From Moraxella bovis (GTDB lineage: Bacteria; Pseudomonadota; Gammaproteobacteria; Pseudomonadales; Moraxellaceae), in assembly GCF_002014975.1 (NCBI RefSeq), contig NZ_MUXV01000020.1:1-25694 (forward strand): a stretch of DNA of 25,694 nt, in the 5' to 3' direction. Below are positions 1 to 7,182 of the stretch, one piece after another; position 1 is the first letter of the stretch; the number at the start of each line of letters is the position of its first letter. Made by a program: the position numbers and the translations under genes. A model generated the notes under the pieces. It saw nothing but the letters and a program-made list of their open reading frames with translations. It did not search any database and was not told where the DNA came from.

Positions 1-39
1 GTTTTTACTCTATGGTAAAGTATTGAGTTATTTTAACTT

Positions 40-609
40 ATGTATTTGTTTTTAACAATACCCGATTTTCAAAAGGGCGGATTTGATGAAAATGACAGCC
101 TTGCTGTGGTCGCCAAATTATCAGAATTGGGCATTGATTTTATTAAAATTTCTGGCGGAAACTACGAAAGCCCTGTAATGCTGGCTGAAAAATCCAGCAC
201 ACGCCAAAGAGAAGCCTTTTTCCTAGATTATGCCGAAAAGGGACGCAAAATCAGCCAAGTACCGCTCATTATCACAGGCGGGTTTAGAAGCGAGGTGGTG
301 ATGAATGACGTATTGTCAAGCGGGCATTTGGACATGGTGGGCGTGGCTCGTCCTTTTGCCCTTGTGCCTGATTTACCCAATCAAATCAAAAATGGCACTT
401 ATGAAACGGTGCAGACCAATCGCATAAAAACAGGCATTAAACCGCTTGATGACAAAATCGGCTCGGTGCTAGAAATGGACTGGCATATGAGCCAAATGAC
501 ACTCATCGGACAAGGCAAATCGCCCAATCCTAAGCTATCGGCGTGGCGTGTGCTTGCCAAGATCATTTGGGAAAATGGCAAGGCGGGGCTTAGTACGGGG
601 AGAAGTTAA
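40..609 (+). pseudogene. NADH:flavin oxidoreductase (Old Yellow Enzyme family), 3' fragment
   Basis: The 189-residue reading frame matches only the C-terminal half of an Old Yellow Enzyme-type FMN-dependent ene-reductase. Recognisable pieces are the barrel strand around IDFIKISGG, the PLIITGGFRS strand and the phosphate-binding segment DMVGVARPF. Family members are usually about 350-400 residues, so the N-terminal half of the TIM barrel, including much of the flavin site, is absent. Resemblance starts around residue 8 (PDFQKGGF). The codons before it look unrelated, and an in-frame stop lies at 34-36, so this is not simply clipped by the window edge. No good ribosome-binding site precedes the ATG. 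I infer a gene truncated by deletion or rearrangement, or a frameshift just upstream. It converges on the FAH-family gene. The family assignment is firm; activity is unlikely. Confidence 0.75.
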
Positions 610-636
610 GAAATAAGTTGGCTTTGGATTTTGGTG

Positions 637-1239
637 TTATTGGATGTTAAGATGATACCTATCATCATCAATCTTCACCACCAGTTTATCGCCACGTTCT
701 ATCTTGCCCACCCCTTTTGGTGAGCCTGTCATGATGATGTCGCCTGCTTGTATGCCGTAGAGATTATCCAAATAATCCACCAAATAGTCAAATGAATACA
801 TCATCTTTTCGGTGCTGTCGTCTTGACGAATCTCGCCATTGACGGCTAAGGATAAATGATAATGGCGTTCGCTAAATGGCTTAAATCCCCCAAGCCAACA
901 CGCTCCCTTAAAACCTTTGGCTTTAAGCCACGGCAAGCCCTTAGCTTTGCACACGTCTTGCACGTCTCTGGCAGTCAAGTCAAGCCCTACCGTGTAGGCG
1001 ATGATTTGCTTGTTCTCGCCGATGAGTAGCACAAGCTCGGTCTCGTGATGGATATTCTCCGAAAAGTCGGGCAAGGTGAGCGTATCGCCTGTTGTGATAC
1101 TGCTGTTGGGTTTTAAAAAAACCAACGGTTCGGCAGGGATTTCGTTGTTAAGCTCGTGGATATGCTCCACATAGCTACGCCCGACGCAGTAGATGGTGTT
1201 GATGGGGTGGGCTTGCTTGTTGATAAAGACAGTAGTCAT
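637..1239 (-). CDS. Fumarylacetoacetate hydrolase (FAH) family protein
   Basis: This 200-residue protein is a compact single-domain FAH-family enzyme, the FAHD1/YcgM type rather than the two-domain tyrosine-catabolism enzyme. It shows the family pattern in order: CVGRSYVEH near the N-terminus, PLVFLKPNSSI, the metal-binding HHETELVL with its two acidic residues, VGLDLTARDVQ with the third acidic ligand, KGFKGACWLGGF, and GDIIMTGSPKGVG near the C-terminus. Family members are Mg/Mn-dependent hydrolases, decarboxylases or isomerases acting on beta-keto acids such as acylpyruvates or oxaloacetate. The exact substrate cannot be read from sequence. It lies 59 nt after the alpha/beta hydrolase on the same strand, so co-transcription with the rubredoxin and hydrolase genes is plausible. 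The start is the only sensible ATG; its ribosome-binding site is weak. Confidence 0.9.
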   Translation of the reverse strand: MTTVFINKQAHPINTIYCVGRSYVEHIHELNNEIPAEPLVFLKPNSSITTGDTLTLPDFSENIHHETELVLLIGENKQIIAYTVGLDLTARDVQDVCKAKGLPWLKAKGFKGACWLGGFKPFSERHYHLSLAVNGEIRQDDSTEKMMYSFDYLVDYLDNLYGIQAGDIIMTGSPKGVGKIERGDKLVVKIDDDRYHLNIQ

Positions 1240-1298
1240 GGCAAAATTCCAAAAATTGGGGCAAAAACTAGTAAAGCGTAGCCAATGGGCTTAGGAAC

Positions 1299-2303
1299 TC
1301 AGGCTTGTGATGATAAATGCCCCATTATCAAACTTGCCAAATACGGCTGATAATACACCGGCAGGTCATGTGCCATGCCGTCTACCGCTACGAATCGGCT
1401 GTTTGGGATGATTTTGGCAATGTGTTTACCGTGGCTTTGGTGTAGTAGCCCGTCTTTGTTGCCGTGAATGACGAGTGTGGGGGCGGTCACTTGACGAGTA
1501 TACTGGAAAATCGAGCCTGTGGCAAGGATGGCGTTCATCTGCTGTGCCATGCCAAGCGGATGATGACAGCGATGATAGCGGATTGAGGCGATGTGGCGAG
1601 TGCCTTTGATGTCTAGATGACCGGGGGAGCCGACCGCTGTCATAAACCATACCGCATGACGGAGCATGTCCCGTTTGCTGTTGCTTTGGGCTTTTTTAAA
1701 AAAGGTAGAGAACTCTTTGGGTTTGGGTGGCACCAAAAAGGGGTGGTTGGTGCTACTAAACAGCAGGGCAAGCCTTTCGATATGATGGGGGTATTTGGCA
1801 CAGACGATTTGGGCGATCATACCGCCCATGCTCGCCCCGACCAGATGTGTTTTGCCCAAATTCATCGCCCCAATCAGCCCTGCGACATCGTCCGCCATGT
1901 CGGGCAGGGTGTAGGCGACTTTTTCACGGGCGTTGGATAAGCCAATTTGGTTTTTGGCAATCATTTTTAGGATGTTGGTGTGTGGCAGTTTGGTTAGGTG
2001 CTTGATTTTGGTGGAGAGACCCGTATCACGGTTGTCAAATCTGATGACAAAAAACCCTGCGTCCATAAACTTTTTTAAAAAAGTATCCGACCAAAACAGC
2101 ATTTGCGAGCCAAAGCCTGTGATGAACAGTAAAGGCGGATGGTCAGGGTTGCCCCCTGCTTCGACACACAGTGTAATACCACGTCCAACATCAACCATGC
2201 TTTGATAAAAATGGGGCGATAGGTCGGATGCTCGCCAGTCTTGGTTAAATCTATCCCAGCTTGGCGGTGGCGTGTGGGCGATGGGCGGTGGCAAATAGAC
2301 CAT
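1299..2303 (-). CDS. Alpha/beta hydrolase
   Basis: A 334-residue alpha/beta-fold hydrolase. The nucleophile elbow is GASMGG with Ser158. Asp284 in HGNKDGL and His312 in GMAHD complete a catalytic triad with usual spacing. The oxyanion region is around FITGFGSQM (about 60-68), and FDNRDTGLS (89-97) is the conserved strand-turn after it. This arrangement is common in esterases of the RdmC/aclacinomycin-methylesterase-like group; the natural ester is unknown. No signal peptide is seen, so it is probably cytoplasmic. A lid of about 80 residues lies between the elbow and the acid. The start codon lies 6 nt after the rubredoxin stop, so the two are almost certainly one transcript. The proline-rich N-terminus (PPPIAHTPPPSW) is typical of proteobacterial members as I remember them. 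Confidence 0.88.
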   Translation of the reverse strand: MVYLPPPIAHTPPPSWDRFNQDWRASDLSPHFYQSMVDVGRGITLCVEAGGNPDHPPLLFITGFGSQMLFWSDTFLKKFMDAGFFVIRFDNRDTGLSTKIKHLTKLPHTNILKMIAKNQIGLSNAREKVAYTLPDMADDVAGLIGAMNLGKTHLVGASMGGMIAQIVCAKYPHHIERLALLFSSTNHPFLVPPKPKEFSTFFKKAQSNSKRDMLRHAVWFMTAVGSPGHLDIKGTRHIASIRYHRCHHPLGMAQQMNAILATGSIFQYTRQVTAPTLVIHGNKDGLLHQSHGKHIAKIIPNSRFVAVDGMAHDLPVYYQPYLASLIMGHLSSQA

Positions 2304-2309
2304 GAATGA

Positions 2310-2474
2310 TTAAATCTCAACCATCTCAAAGTCTTCTTTGCTCACGCCACAGTCGGGGCATGTCCAGTCGTTTGGGATGTCTTCCCAACGTGTGCCAGCA
2401 GGCAAACCCTCTTCGGGACAGCCTAAGGCTTCATCATAAATCCAACCGCAGACGATACATTGGTATTTTTTCAT
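2310..2474 (-). CDS. rubA: Rubredoxin
   Basis: A 54-residue protein, the normal length for a rubredoxin. It has two CxxC knuckles for the single iron: CIVCG at residues 6-10 and CPDCG at 39-43. The classic spacer includes [13 protein letters not shown] and [14 protein letters not shown]. Rubredoxins are small cytoplasmic one-electron carriers. In gammaproteobacteria they typically serve alkane hydroxylase via rubredoxin reductase, or act in oxidative-stress electron transfer. No alkB or rubredoxin reductase is visible here. The gene is first in a probable operon with the alpha/beta hydrolase 6 nt downstream. Upstream on this strand, TTTACA and TAAACT are 17 nt apart and could be a promoter, but they are weak. 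Identification is secure from the two cysteine knuckles. Confidence 0.95.
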   Translation of the reverse strand: MKKYQCIVCGWIYDEALGCPEEGLPAGTRWEDIPNDWTCPDCGVSKEDFEMVEI

Positions 2475-2540
2475 GGCAAAACTTCATTGATAAATGGGTA
2501 TATAGTTTACACTCATACGCCCATTTTGTAAAGTCTTTTT

Positions 2541-2577
2541 TGATTGAAAAAATCAATCGTATTGTTTTTTTCAATCA
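2541..2577. repeat. 12-bp perfect hairpin over the transaldolase stop codon
   Basis: TGATTGAAAAAA (2541-2552) and TTTTTTCAATCA (2566-2577) are perfect reverse complements separated by 13 nt. The right arm includes the transaldolase stop codon (TCA at 2575-2577 on this strand). The structure is AT-rich and its T-tail lies on the plus-strand side (T5 at 2578-2582). It is therefore not a textbook minus-strand terminator. It could still mark the transcript end or protect the 3' end. It separates transaldolase from rubA, which is read in the same direction. Confidence 0.5.
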
Positions 2578-3501
2578 TTTTTCAAGTAACTGCTTTTGTA
2601 AATCCGCCCGAGCCTTGACAAAGCCGTCAATGCCTTTTAAAAGCAGTTCATTGACAGGAGTGTGGTCTTGTAAGTTTTTAAAGCCTTGTTCGTCAAGGGG
2701 TGTAGGACGTTCTAGCACTGTTTGGCTTGGGTTTAATTGGCGGGCAACGTCCGTCTCCATGCTGGCAAGCTCATCAAGCAAGGCAGGCGAGATGGTGAGT
2801 AAGTCGCACCCTGCTAGGGCAAGGAGTTGGGCGGTGGAGCGAAAACTTGCCCCCATGATTTCGGTGGCATAGCCGTGCGATTTATAAAATTCATAAATAT
2901 TTTTGACTGAGTTTACGCCCAAATCATCATTTATGTCAATGCTTTGGTGGTTTTCATGTGCCTTTTGCCAGTCGGTCAGTCGCCCCACAAACGGCGAGAT
3001 GAGCTTAACCCCAGCGTCAGCACACGCACGAGCTTGGGTGTCGGTAAAGAGCAGGGTTAGGTTGCAGTGAATGCCTTGTTTTTCTAGGATTTCGGCGGAT
3101 TTGATGCCTTGCCAAGTGGCGGCGATTTTGATGAGAATGCGACTGGTGTCTACGCCCAGTTTGTCATAGAGTTCGATGAATGCTAGGGCATTTTGCAGGG
3201 TCTTGTCGGTGTCAAATGAGTGGCGTGCGTCCACTTCGGTGGAGACCCGTCCGTCGATGTGCGAGAGTATCCGCTTGCCCAGTTCGGCAGTGAGACGGTC
3301 GATGGTGTCATCATCAGACAGTCCTAAGCCTTTGATTTGGCGGATAAGCTCGTCATGCTCGCCTGAGAGTAGGGCGGAGGTTACTAGGCTTGGGTTGGTG
3401 GTGGCGTCTCGTGGACGCAAGCGAGCGATGGCGGTTAGGTCACCTGTATCAGCAACGATGGTGGTGTGCTTAGCGAGAGCGGTTAGGGCGTTCATGGTCA
3501 T
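2575..3501 (-). CDS. tal: Transaldolase
   Basis: A transaldolase of the TalA/TalB class, 308 residues from the chosen start against about 317 in E. coli TalB. It transfers a dihydroxyacetone unit between sedoheptulose-7-phosphate and glyceraldehyde-3-phosphate in the cytoplasmic non-oxidative pentose phosphate pathway. Visible motifs are VADTGD and DATTNPSL near the N-terminus, GRVSTEVDAR, the active-site segment RILIKIAATWQG with the Schiff-base lysine at about residue 125, CNLTLLF, SPFVGRLTDW and MGASFR. The reading frame stays open upstream of 3501, but AAGGA sits 5 nt before the ATG at 3501 and alignment with TalB begins there. MTM offers a second ATG 6 nt later. A sigma70-type promoter lies just upstream. 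The gene is monocistronic or at most linked to rubA. Confidence 0.93.
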   Translation of the reverse strand: MTMNALTALAKHTTIVADTGDLTAIARLRPRDATTNPSLVTSALLSGEHDELIRQIKGLGLSDDDTIDRLTAELGKRILSHIDGRVSTEVDARHSFDTDKTLQNALAFIELYDKLGVDTSRILIKIAATWQGIKSAEILEKQGIHCNLTLLFTDTQARACADAGVKLISPFVGRLTDWQKAHENHQSIDINDDLGVNSVKNIYEFYKSHGYATEIMGASFRSTAQLLALAGCDLLTISPALLDELASMETDVARQLNPSQTVLERPTPLDEQGFKNLQDHTPVNELLLKGIDGFVKARADLQKQLLEK

Positions 3502-3528
3502 GGGTATCCTTGATGATAAAAGTGCTTT

Positions 3529-3557
3529 AACATACCACAAATACGGACGTTTGGCAA
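3529..3557 (-). promoter_or_regulatory. Sigma70-type promoter of transaldolase
   Basis: On the minus strand, TTGCCA (3557-3552) and TATGTT (3534-3529) are separated by 17 nt. They lie about 28 nt before the chosen transaldolase start, which has its own AAGGA ribosome-binding site. Four of six -35 bases and five of six -10 bases, or close to that, match the consensus. This supports the shorter start over the longer open frame. Confidence 0.55.
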
Positions 3558-3623
3558 AATATTTGTTGGGAAAAGTTGGAGCATGTCTGCTGCGGATAAT
3601 ACTTTGGCGGAATCTGATAAAGA

Positions 3624-3986
3624 TTAAAACCAATCTTCCAACAAAAAGAACGGCTTTTCATAACGCTTGGCTTCTTTGGGGGTGCATGGCTTGGAGGCTA
3701 GGCGATTTTTGATGGCAGGATTTTTGGCAAAGCTAATGTCATCGCACATCGCTCTGCCATGATAGGGGTGGATGGGCAGGTGCTTTTGTCGTAGGTTGGG
3801 CGTGTATTCGGGGGTGTTGGGGTTAAGGTTTGAGTTTAGGGTGACGGGCAGGGGGCTATTCACCCACTGGATGTGTTGGCAGGCACTGAGCATGCCACAA
3901 AGTAGCACTAAGCCAAAACGCACGAGCAGATGAGTCGTGCGTTTTTTTAGGATGATTGATAAGGGCGTGTTGAACATTGATAACAT
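3624..3986 (-). CDS. Putative small lipoprotein of unknown function downstream of tolB
   Basis: A 120-residue reading frame whose N-terminus has a hydrophobic stretch (VRFGLVLLCGML) ending in the lipobox LSAC at about residues 33-36, so Cys36 would be lipidated by the Lgt/LspA pathway. The mature part is proline-rich, ends KPFFLLEDWF, and matches no family I recognise. It has no OmpA-like peptidoglycan-binding domain, so it is not Pal although it sits where pal is expected. The start is uncertain. The ATGs at 3986 and 3977 give an unusually long, basic n-region and lie inside a repeat element. A GTG at 3923 would give a compact signal peptide (MRFGLVLLCGMLSAC) but lacks a clear ribosome-binding site. 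A terminator-like hairpin lies across the n-region codons. Confidence 0.6.
   Translation of the reverse strand: MLSMFNTPLSIILKKRTTHLLVRFGLVLLCGMLSACQHIQWVNSPLPVTLNSNLNPNTPEYTPNLRQKHLPIHPYHGRAMCDDISFAKNPAIKNRLASKPCTPKEAKRYEKPFFLLEDWF
3915..3948. terminator. Intrinsic-terminator-like hairpin inside the lipoprotein 5' coding region
   Basis: AAAACGCACGA (3915-3925) and TCGTGCGTTTT (3935-3945) form a perfect 11-bp stem with a 9-nt loop, followed on the plus strand by a T7 run (3942-3948). On the minus strand the stem is followed by only four T residues. By shape it is a strong plus-strand terminator and a possible bidirectional one, yet it overlaps the annotated lipoprotein codons. It may end the tol transcript, which would make the short GTG start or an internal promoter more likely for the lipoprotein. 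Confidence 0.55.
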
Positions 3987-4165
3987 TCTTATAAAATATG
4001 GTAAAATTTGACAATTTCAATCAATTTTTGCATGAAAAATGGCTAAATCTTGTTTTTCATCGTCAAAAACTTGTCTGATAGAATAACTATCAGCCTGCAT
4101 TTTTTCCTTGAAAAACGTGCGATTTTTCTCATTTTTCATTGCAAATACCAATATTCAACACGCCC
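3963..4165. repeat. 203-bp element A (MITE-like), inverted partner of 5526-5728
   Basis: This element begins GGGCGTG and ends CACGCCC. Its two ends are inverted repeats over 17 bp with one mismatch (GGGCGTGTTGAACATTG against GGGCGTGTTGAATATTG). Positions 4025-4165 match the reverse complement of 5526-5666 at roughly four of five bases, with unbroken identical blocks of about 29, 18, 29 and 16 bp. A perfect 7-bp hairpin, CTGATAG/CTATCAG (4075-4093), lies in the middle. It fills the gap between tolB (stop 9 nt away) and the lipoprotein gene and overlaps the first eight lipoprotein codons. It has no coding capacity. A target-site duplication is not evident. Confidence 0.75.
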
Positions 4166-4174
4166 AAGTCCAAA

Positions 4175-5482
4175 TCAGTTGATACCACCACGTGACCATG
4201 TTGGTTCACGCACCGTCCCTTGGGTGTCAATGGTAAAGGCTTGCCCTGTTTTTAGAGAGCGAATGGTCATCTGACCACGTCCGCCTTTGTGAGATGAATA
4301 AACGATGCGATTACCATTGGGTGAGAAACTTGCTGATTCATCAATGCCTGTCGTGTCAATCGTGCCAGCCCCTGTTACCACTAGGCTACGCCCTGAGACA
4401 TAGGCGATTTTGCTACCATCTGGGCTGACTCGGGGGTTTGCCCCTGCACCGCCAATGGCTGATGCTTGCCCCGTGTTCATGTTGTAGCGGTAGAGGCGTG
4501 GCGTGCGTGAGCCATTGTCAGCGGTAAAGACAAAAGAGCGACCGTCTGGGGTGTACTGCGGTGAGTTTTCTGCCCCTTTCATGTTGGTTAGGCGTTTTAG
4601 ATGACCTGAGGCGATGTGTAGCTCATAGATGGACGGGTCATTATTTTCATGACTGCCTGAGAAAAGAATACTGGTGCCGTCAGGCGAGAACGATGCCCCT
4701 AGGTTGTTACCCTTAAATGGGGTAATGACTTGACCGCCACCACTGCTACTGGCACTTTGCAGATGAATGACTGGCAAGCCGTTAGGTTTTTGTACAGAGT
4801 AGGCGATACGCTGACCGTCAGGCGACCATGTGGGACTAAAAATAGAGCCTTGCGTGCTAAATAGCACACGGACGTTTTGCCCGTCAGCGTCCATCACTTT
4901 TAGGGTGGAAGTTTTATTGCGTGGGTCGCCTGTCTCTTCGACATAAGCGATACGCCCTGTAAAGTCGCCTGGTTCGCCTGTGATGATTTCATAAATCTTA
5001 TCGCTCACAACATGAGCGGTGTGGCGAAGTTTGCTTTGGTTGTTCTCGCTGTATTTGGTTTGTCTGCCTTGCATGACACGTCCTGTGGCGACTTCGATGA
5101 CTTCAAAGACGATGGCGATTTTGCCCCCTGTGACGTTTTGGGTTTGTCCAACCACGACATAATTAAAACCAGCATTTTGCCAATGTGATAGGTTTTGGCT
5201 AATCTCGGCAGAGGAGTGGGCACGTTGGGGTAGGTTTTGACTGGTGGTTTTTAGTTCGGTGTGGCTTAGGTTGTTGATGACGGTGTTGCTGACCACACTG
5301 TCGCCAGCAAAGGGAATGAGAGCGACTTGGTAGGGGTTTTGCACACCATCGACGTCAATGTCAAAGTTAAGCTCGCTGTCATTGGTGTTGCCCAGTGAGC
5401 CATAACCCACGGCAAAAGCAGGGCTTGCCACGACTAGGGCGACAGCTAGGGTTAGGTGGGATAGGGGGGTTTTGATGTTCAT
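4175..5482 (-). CDS. tolB: Tol-Pal system periplasmic protein TolB
   Basis: TolB, 435 residues, normal length. A Sec signal peptide (hydrophobic LTLAVALVVASPAFA, cleavage after about residue 24) precedes the TolB N-terminal domain (VALIPFAGD, FNYVVVGQ, FEVIEVATGRVM). A beta-propeller follows with repeated WSPDGQRIAY, FSPDGTSILF, YTPDGRSFVF, VSPDGSKIAY and FSPNGNRIVY blades. TolB is periplasmic, binds Pal, and links it to TolA during outer-membrane constriction at division. AAGGA lies 6 nt before the ATG. It is in the tolQRA-tolB order but separated from tolA by 254 nt, most of it a repeat element, so it may be expressed separately from tolQRA. An inverted copy of the same element follows the stop. 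The coding sequence is intact. Confidence 0.97.
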   Translation of the reverse strand: MNIKTPLSHLTLAVALVVASPAFAVGYGSLGNTNDSELNFDIDVDGVQNPYQVALIPFAGDSVVSNTVINNLSHTELKTTSQNLPQRAHSSAEISQNLSHWQNAGFNYVVVGQTQNVTGGKIAIVFEVIEVATGRVMQGRQTKYSENNQSKLRHTAHVVSDKIYEIITGEPGDFTGRIAYVEETGDPRNKTSTLKVMDADGQNVRVLFSTQGSIFSPTWSPDGQRIAYSVQKPNGLPVIHLQSASSSGGGQVITPFKGNNLGASFSPDGTSILFSGSHENNDPSIYELHIASGHLKRLTNMKGAENSPQYTPDGRSFVFTADNGSRTPRLYRYNMNTGQASAIGGAGANPRVSPDGSKIAYVSGRSLVVTGAGTIDTTGIDESASFSPNGNRIVYSSHKGGRGQMTIRSLKTGQAFTIDTQGTVREPTWSRGGIN

Positions 5483-5525
5483 GAGGTATCCTTAAAAATG
5501 TTTAAATATGATATTTGGGGATGCA

Positions 5526-5728
5526 GGGCGTGCTAAACTTTTGTATTTGCAATGAAAATCACGAAAAATCGCACGTTTTTCAAGGAAAAAACTTGAGGCT
5601 GTGAGTTTTCTATCAGACAAGTTTTCGCCTTCGAGCCACAAGATTTAGCCATTTTTCATGCAAAAACGATTAGTTTTTTCTAAAATATTTCTATATTGTA
5701 AATAGTGTTATAAAAGACAGGCACGCCC
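5526..5728. repeat. 203-bp element B (MITE-like), inverted partner of 3963-4165
   Basis: It has exactly the same length as element A and the same outer heptamers, GGGCGTG at 5526-5532 and CACGCCC at 5722-5728. The 141-bp core (5526-5666) is the inverted counterpart of 4025-4165. The remaining 62 bp are AT-rich and diverged from the matching part of A. An internal 8-bp stem, AAAACTTG/CAAGTTTT (5588-5625), differs from the hairpin in A. It occupies most of the tolA-tolB gap, ending 8 nt from the tolA stop and 43 nt from the tolB start, so any tolB promoter lies in or next to it. Confidence 0.75.
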
Positions 5729-5736
5729 TATATATT

Positions 5737-6690
5737 CTAATTGATTTTAAAATTAAAATTCAAGTCACGATAATTCGTGCCAACAATGGGCGTGAGTGGA
5801 CTGGCTCGACGCACGGTATCTTCTAGCTGTTCACGCAAATAATCATCACCGCCTGAGACTTGCACGCTCAGCACGTTACCACCGCCATCCACTTTGAGCT
5901 TGACTTGTAAAGTTTGGTTTTTGCCAGTGGCTCGCCAATGTGAGCGAATGTGGCGTTGCAAGGCAGAGATGACTTCGTTGCGGTTGCTACTTTGTCCGCT
6001 ACTGCCACTGCTATTACCGCCACTGACCGCTCCGCCACGTCCTACGGTGGGGGTGGTGGGCGTATCTTTGATGGTGCTTTGTCCATCGTCCAAACTTCGG
6101 CTGTCGGTACGATTGGCACGCTCTTTTTCGGCAATGGCGTTATCACGGCGTTCTCGGGCTTCATCAAGCCCTTGGCTGTTCTCACGGGCGATGTCATCAT
6201 TACTGCGTTCTCGAGCTTCTAGCTCTGCCACGGCACGAGCCCGTTCACGCTCTTCGTCCGCCATGGCTTGCCTTTGCATTTCTATCTCGGAGAGTATCTC
6301 TTCGTCTAGGCTTTTGGCGTACTCTGCCATTTGAGATTGGTAGGCACGTTCACGCCTGGCAAGGTCGTCATAATAGGCTTCTAGCTGAGCACTGCGACTG
6401 CTGTCAGGGGTGGTGGTGTTTTGGATGCTATCGGCTTGGGCTTGGGACCGGGCTTGATGCTCAGCAAAGGCGTCAGCAATGGCGGCTTCTGCCCCTGCTA
6501 GGTCGTCCCCTGTGACTAGGCTCGCTTCTAAGGAGATGGTTTCGGGTAGAGGTTTTTGTTGGGTGTAGGCAAACAGCACTCCTGCCACAATCAGCCCATG
6601 CACCACGACACTACCCACGAGCGAGAGCAAGGGTTTAGGCTCTTTGGTGCCGATGTTGTCTAAGTCTAGGCGTGCGGTTTGATGGTTCAT
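5737..6690 (-). CDS. tolA: Cell envelope integrity protein TolA
   Basis: TolA, 317 residues. One N-terminal membrane anchor (about 23-45, LLSLVGSVVVHGLIVAGVLF) keeps it in the inner membrane in contact with TolQR. It contains SxxxH-type residues (SVVVH) expected in the TolA/TonB anchor. A long charged helical domain follows (about 70-210, rich in Glu, Arg and Ala), then a Gly/Ser linker (about 215-240). The C-terminal TonB-like domain (about 241-317) has IRSHWRATG, LQVKLKVDGGGNVL and ASPLTPIVG. TolA transmits proton-motive force from TolQR to TolB-Pal across the periplasm. It is shorter than E. coli TolA (421) mainly in the helical part. The start lies 16 nt after the tolR stop, consistent with one tolQRA transcript. 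No strong ribosome-binding site is seen. Confidence 0.93.
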   Translation of the reverse strand: MNHQTARLDLDNIGTKEPKPLLSLVGSVVVHGLIVAGVLFAYTQQKPLPETISLEASLVTGDDLAGAEAAIADAFAEHQARSQAQADSIQNTTTPDSSRSAQLEAYYDDLARRERAYQSQMAEYAKSLDEEILSEIEMQRQAMADEERERARAVAELEARERSNDDIARENSQGLDEARERRDNAIAEKERANRTDSRSLDDGQSTIKDTPTTPTVGRGGAVSGGNSSGSSGQSSNRNEVISALQRHIRSHWRATGKNQTLQVKLKVDGGGNVLSVQVSGGDDYLREQLEDTVRRASPLTPIVGTNYRDLNFNFKIN

Positions 6691-6706
6691 GATGAGCTGT
6701 TATTTT

Positions 6707-7174
6707 TTATTTTTTGCTGGATTGCTTTTTAGTGCTACTTTGACCGCTTAACAGTCCGACTTTGGTAACACCTGCCCCTTGCACCAGTGCCATGACGTGC
6801 ATGACCGCTTCATAGGCGTTATCTTTATCGGCATTAATCAGTACTTGGAGCTGGCTACCGCTCTCGCCCATGTTCGCCTGTGCCATGTCGGTAAGCAAGG
6901 CAGACAGCTCGCTCTCGCTGATGGCTTGATCAATGGCCCTCTCATGACTGACAAACAGCTCACCATCTTTGGTAAGAGAGACGATGACAGGGGTCAGCTC
7001 ACTTTTGGTGATGTTACTGGTTTTCTCACTTGGCAAATTGACTTCTACCCCTGTCGTGAGCATGGGAGCGGTTACCATAAAGATGATGAGTAGCACGAGC
7101 ATGACGTCAATGTAAGGGACGACATTCATCTCGCTATTTAGGGATTTTTTGGCACGTGTGTAGCTGTTTTTCAT
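6707..7174 (-). CDS. tolR: Tol-Pal system protein TolR
   Basis: TolR (ExbD/TolR family), 155 residues. The membrane helix is at about 18-38 (VVPYIDVMLVLLIIFMVTAP) and carries the invariant proton-pathway aspartate at residue 23. Then come the conserved LTTGVEVNLP and a periplasmic domain with INADKDNAYEAVMHVMALVQGAGVTKVGLL. A Lys/Ser-rich tail ends the protein. TolR dimers sit inside the TolQ pentamer and form the ion channel that energises TolA. The gene starts 8 nt after the tolQ stop. AGGCG 5 nt before the ATG lies just past that stop, which suggests coupled translation. Confidence 0.95.
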   Translation of the reverse strand: MKNSYTRAKKSLNSEMNVVPYIDVMLVLLIIFMVTAPMLTTGVEVNLPSEKTSNITKSELTPVIVSLTKDGELFVSHERAIDQAISESELSALLTDMAQANMGESGSQLQVLINADKDNAYEAVMHVMALVQGAGVTKVGLLSGQSSTKKQSSKK

Positions 7175-7182
7175 GATGTCGC

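Noticed and set aside
1299..2303. Homoserine O-acetyltransferase or proline iminopeptidase identity for the hydrolase
   Set aside because: Only the general catalytic triad is visible; nothing specifies those substrates.
3624..3986. Pal
   Set aside because: It has a lipobox but no OmpA-like peptidoglycan-binding domain, and at 120 residues is too short.
4050..4274. Plus-strand frame across element A and the tolB end
   Set aside because: It crosses a non-coding repeat and runs antisense to tolB; no family pattern or ribosome-binding site.
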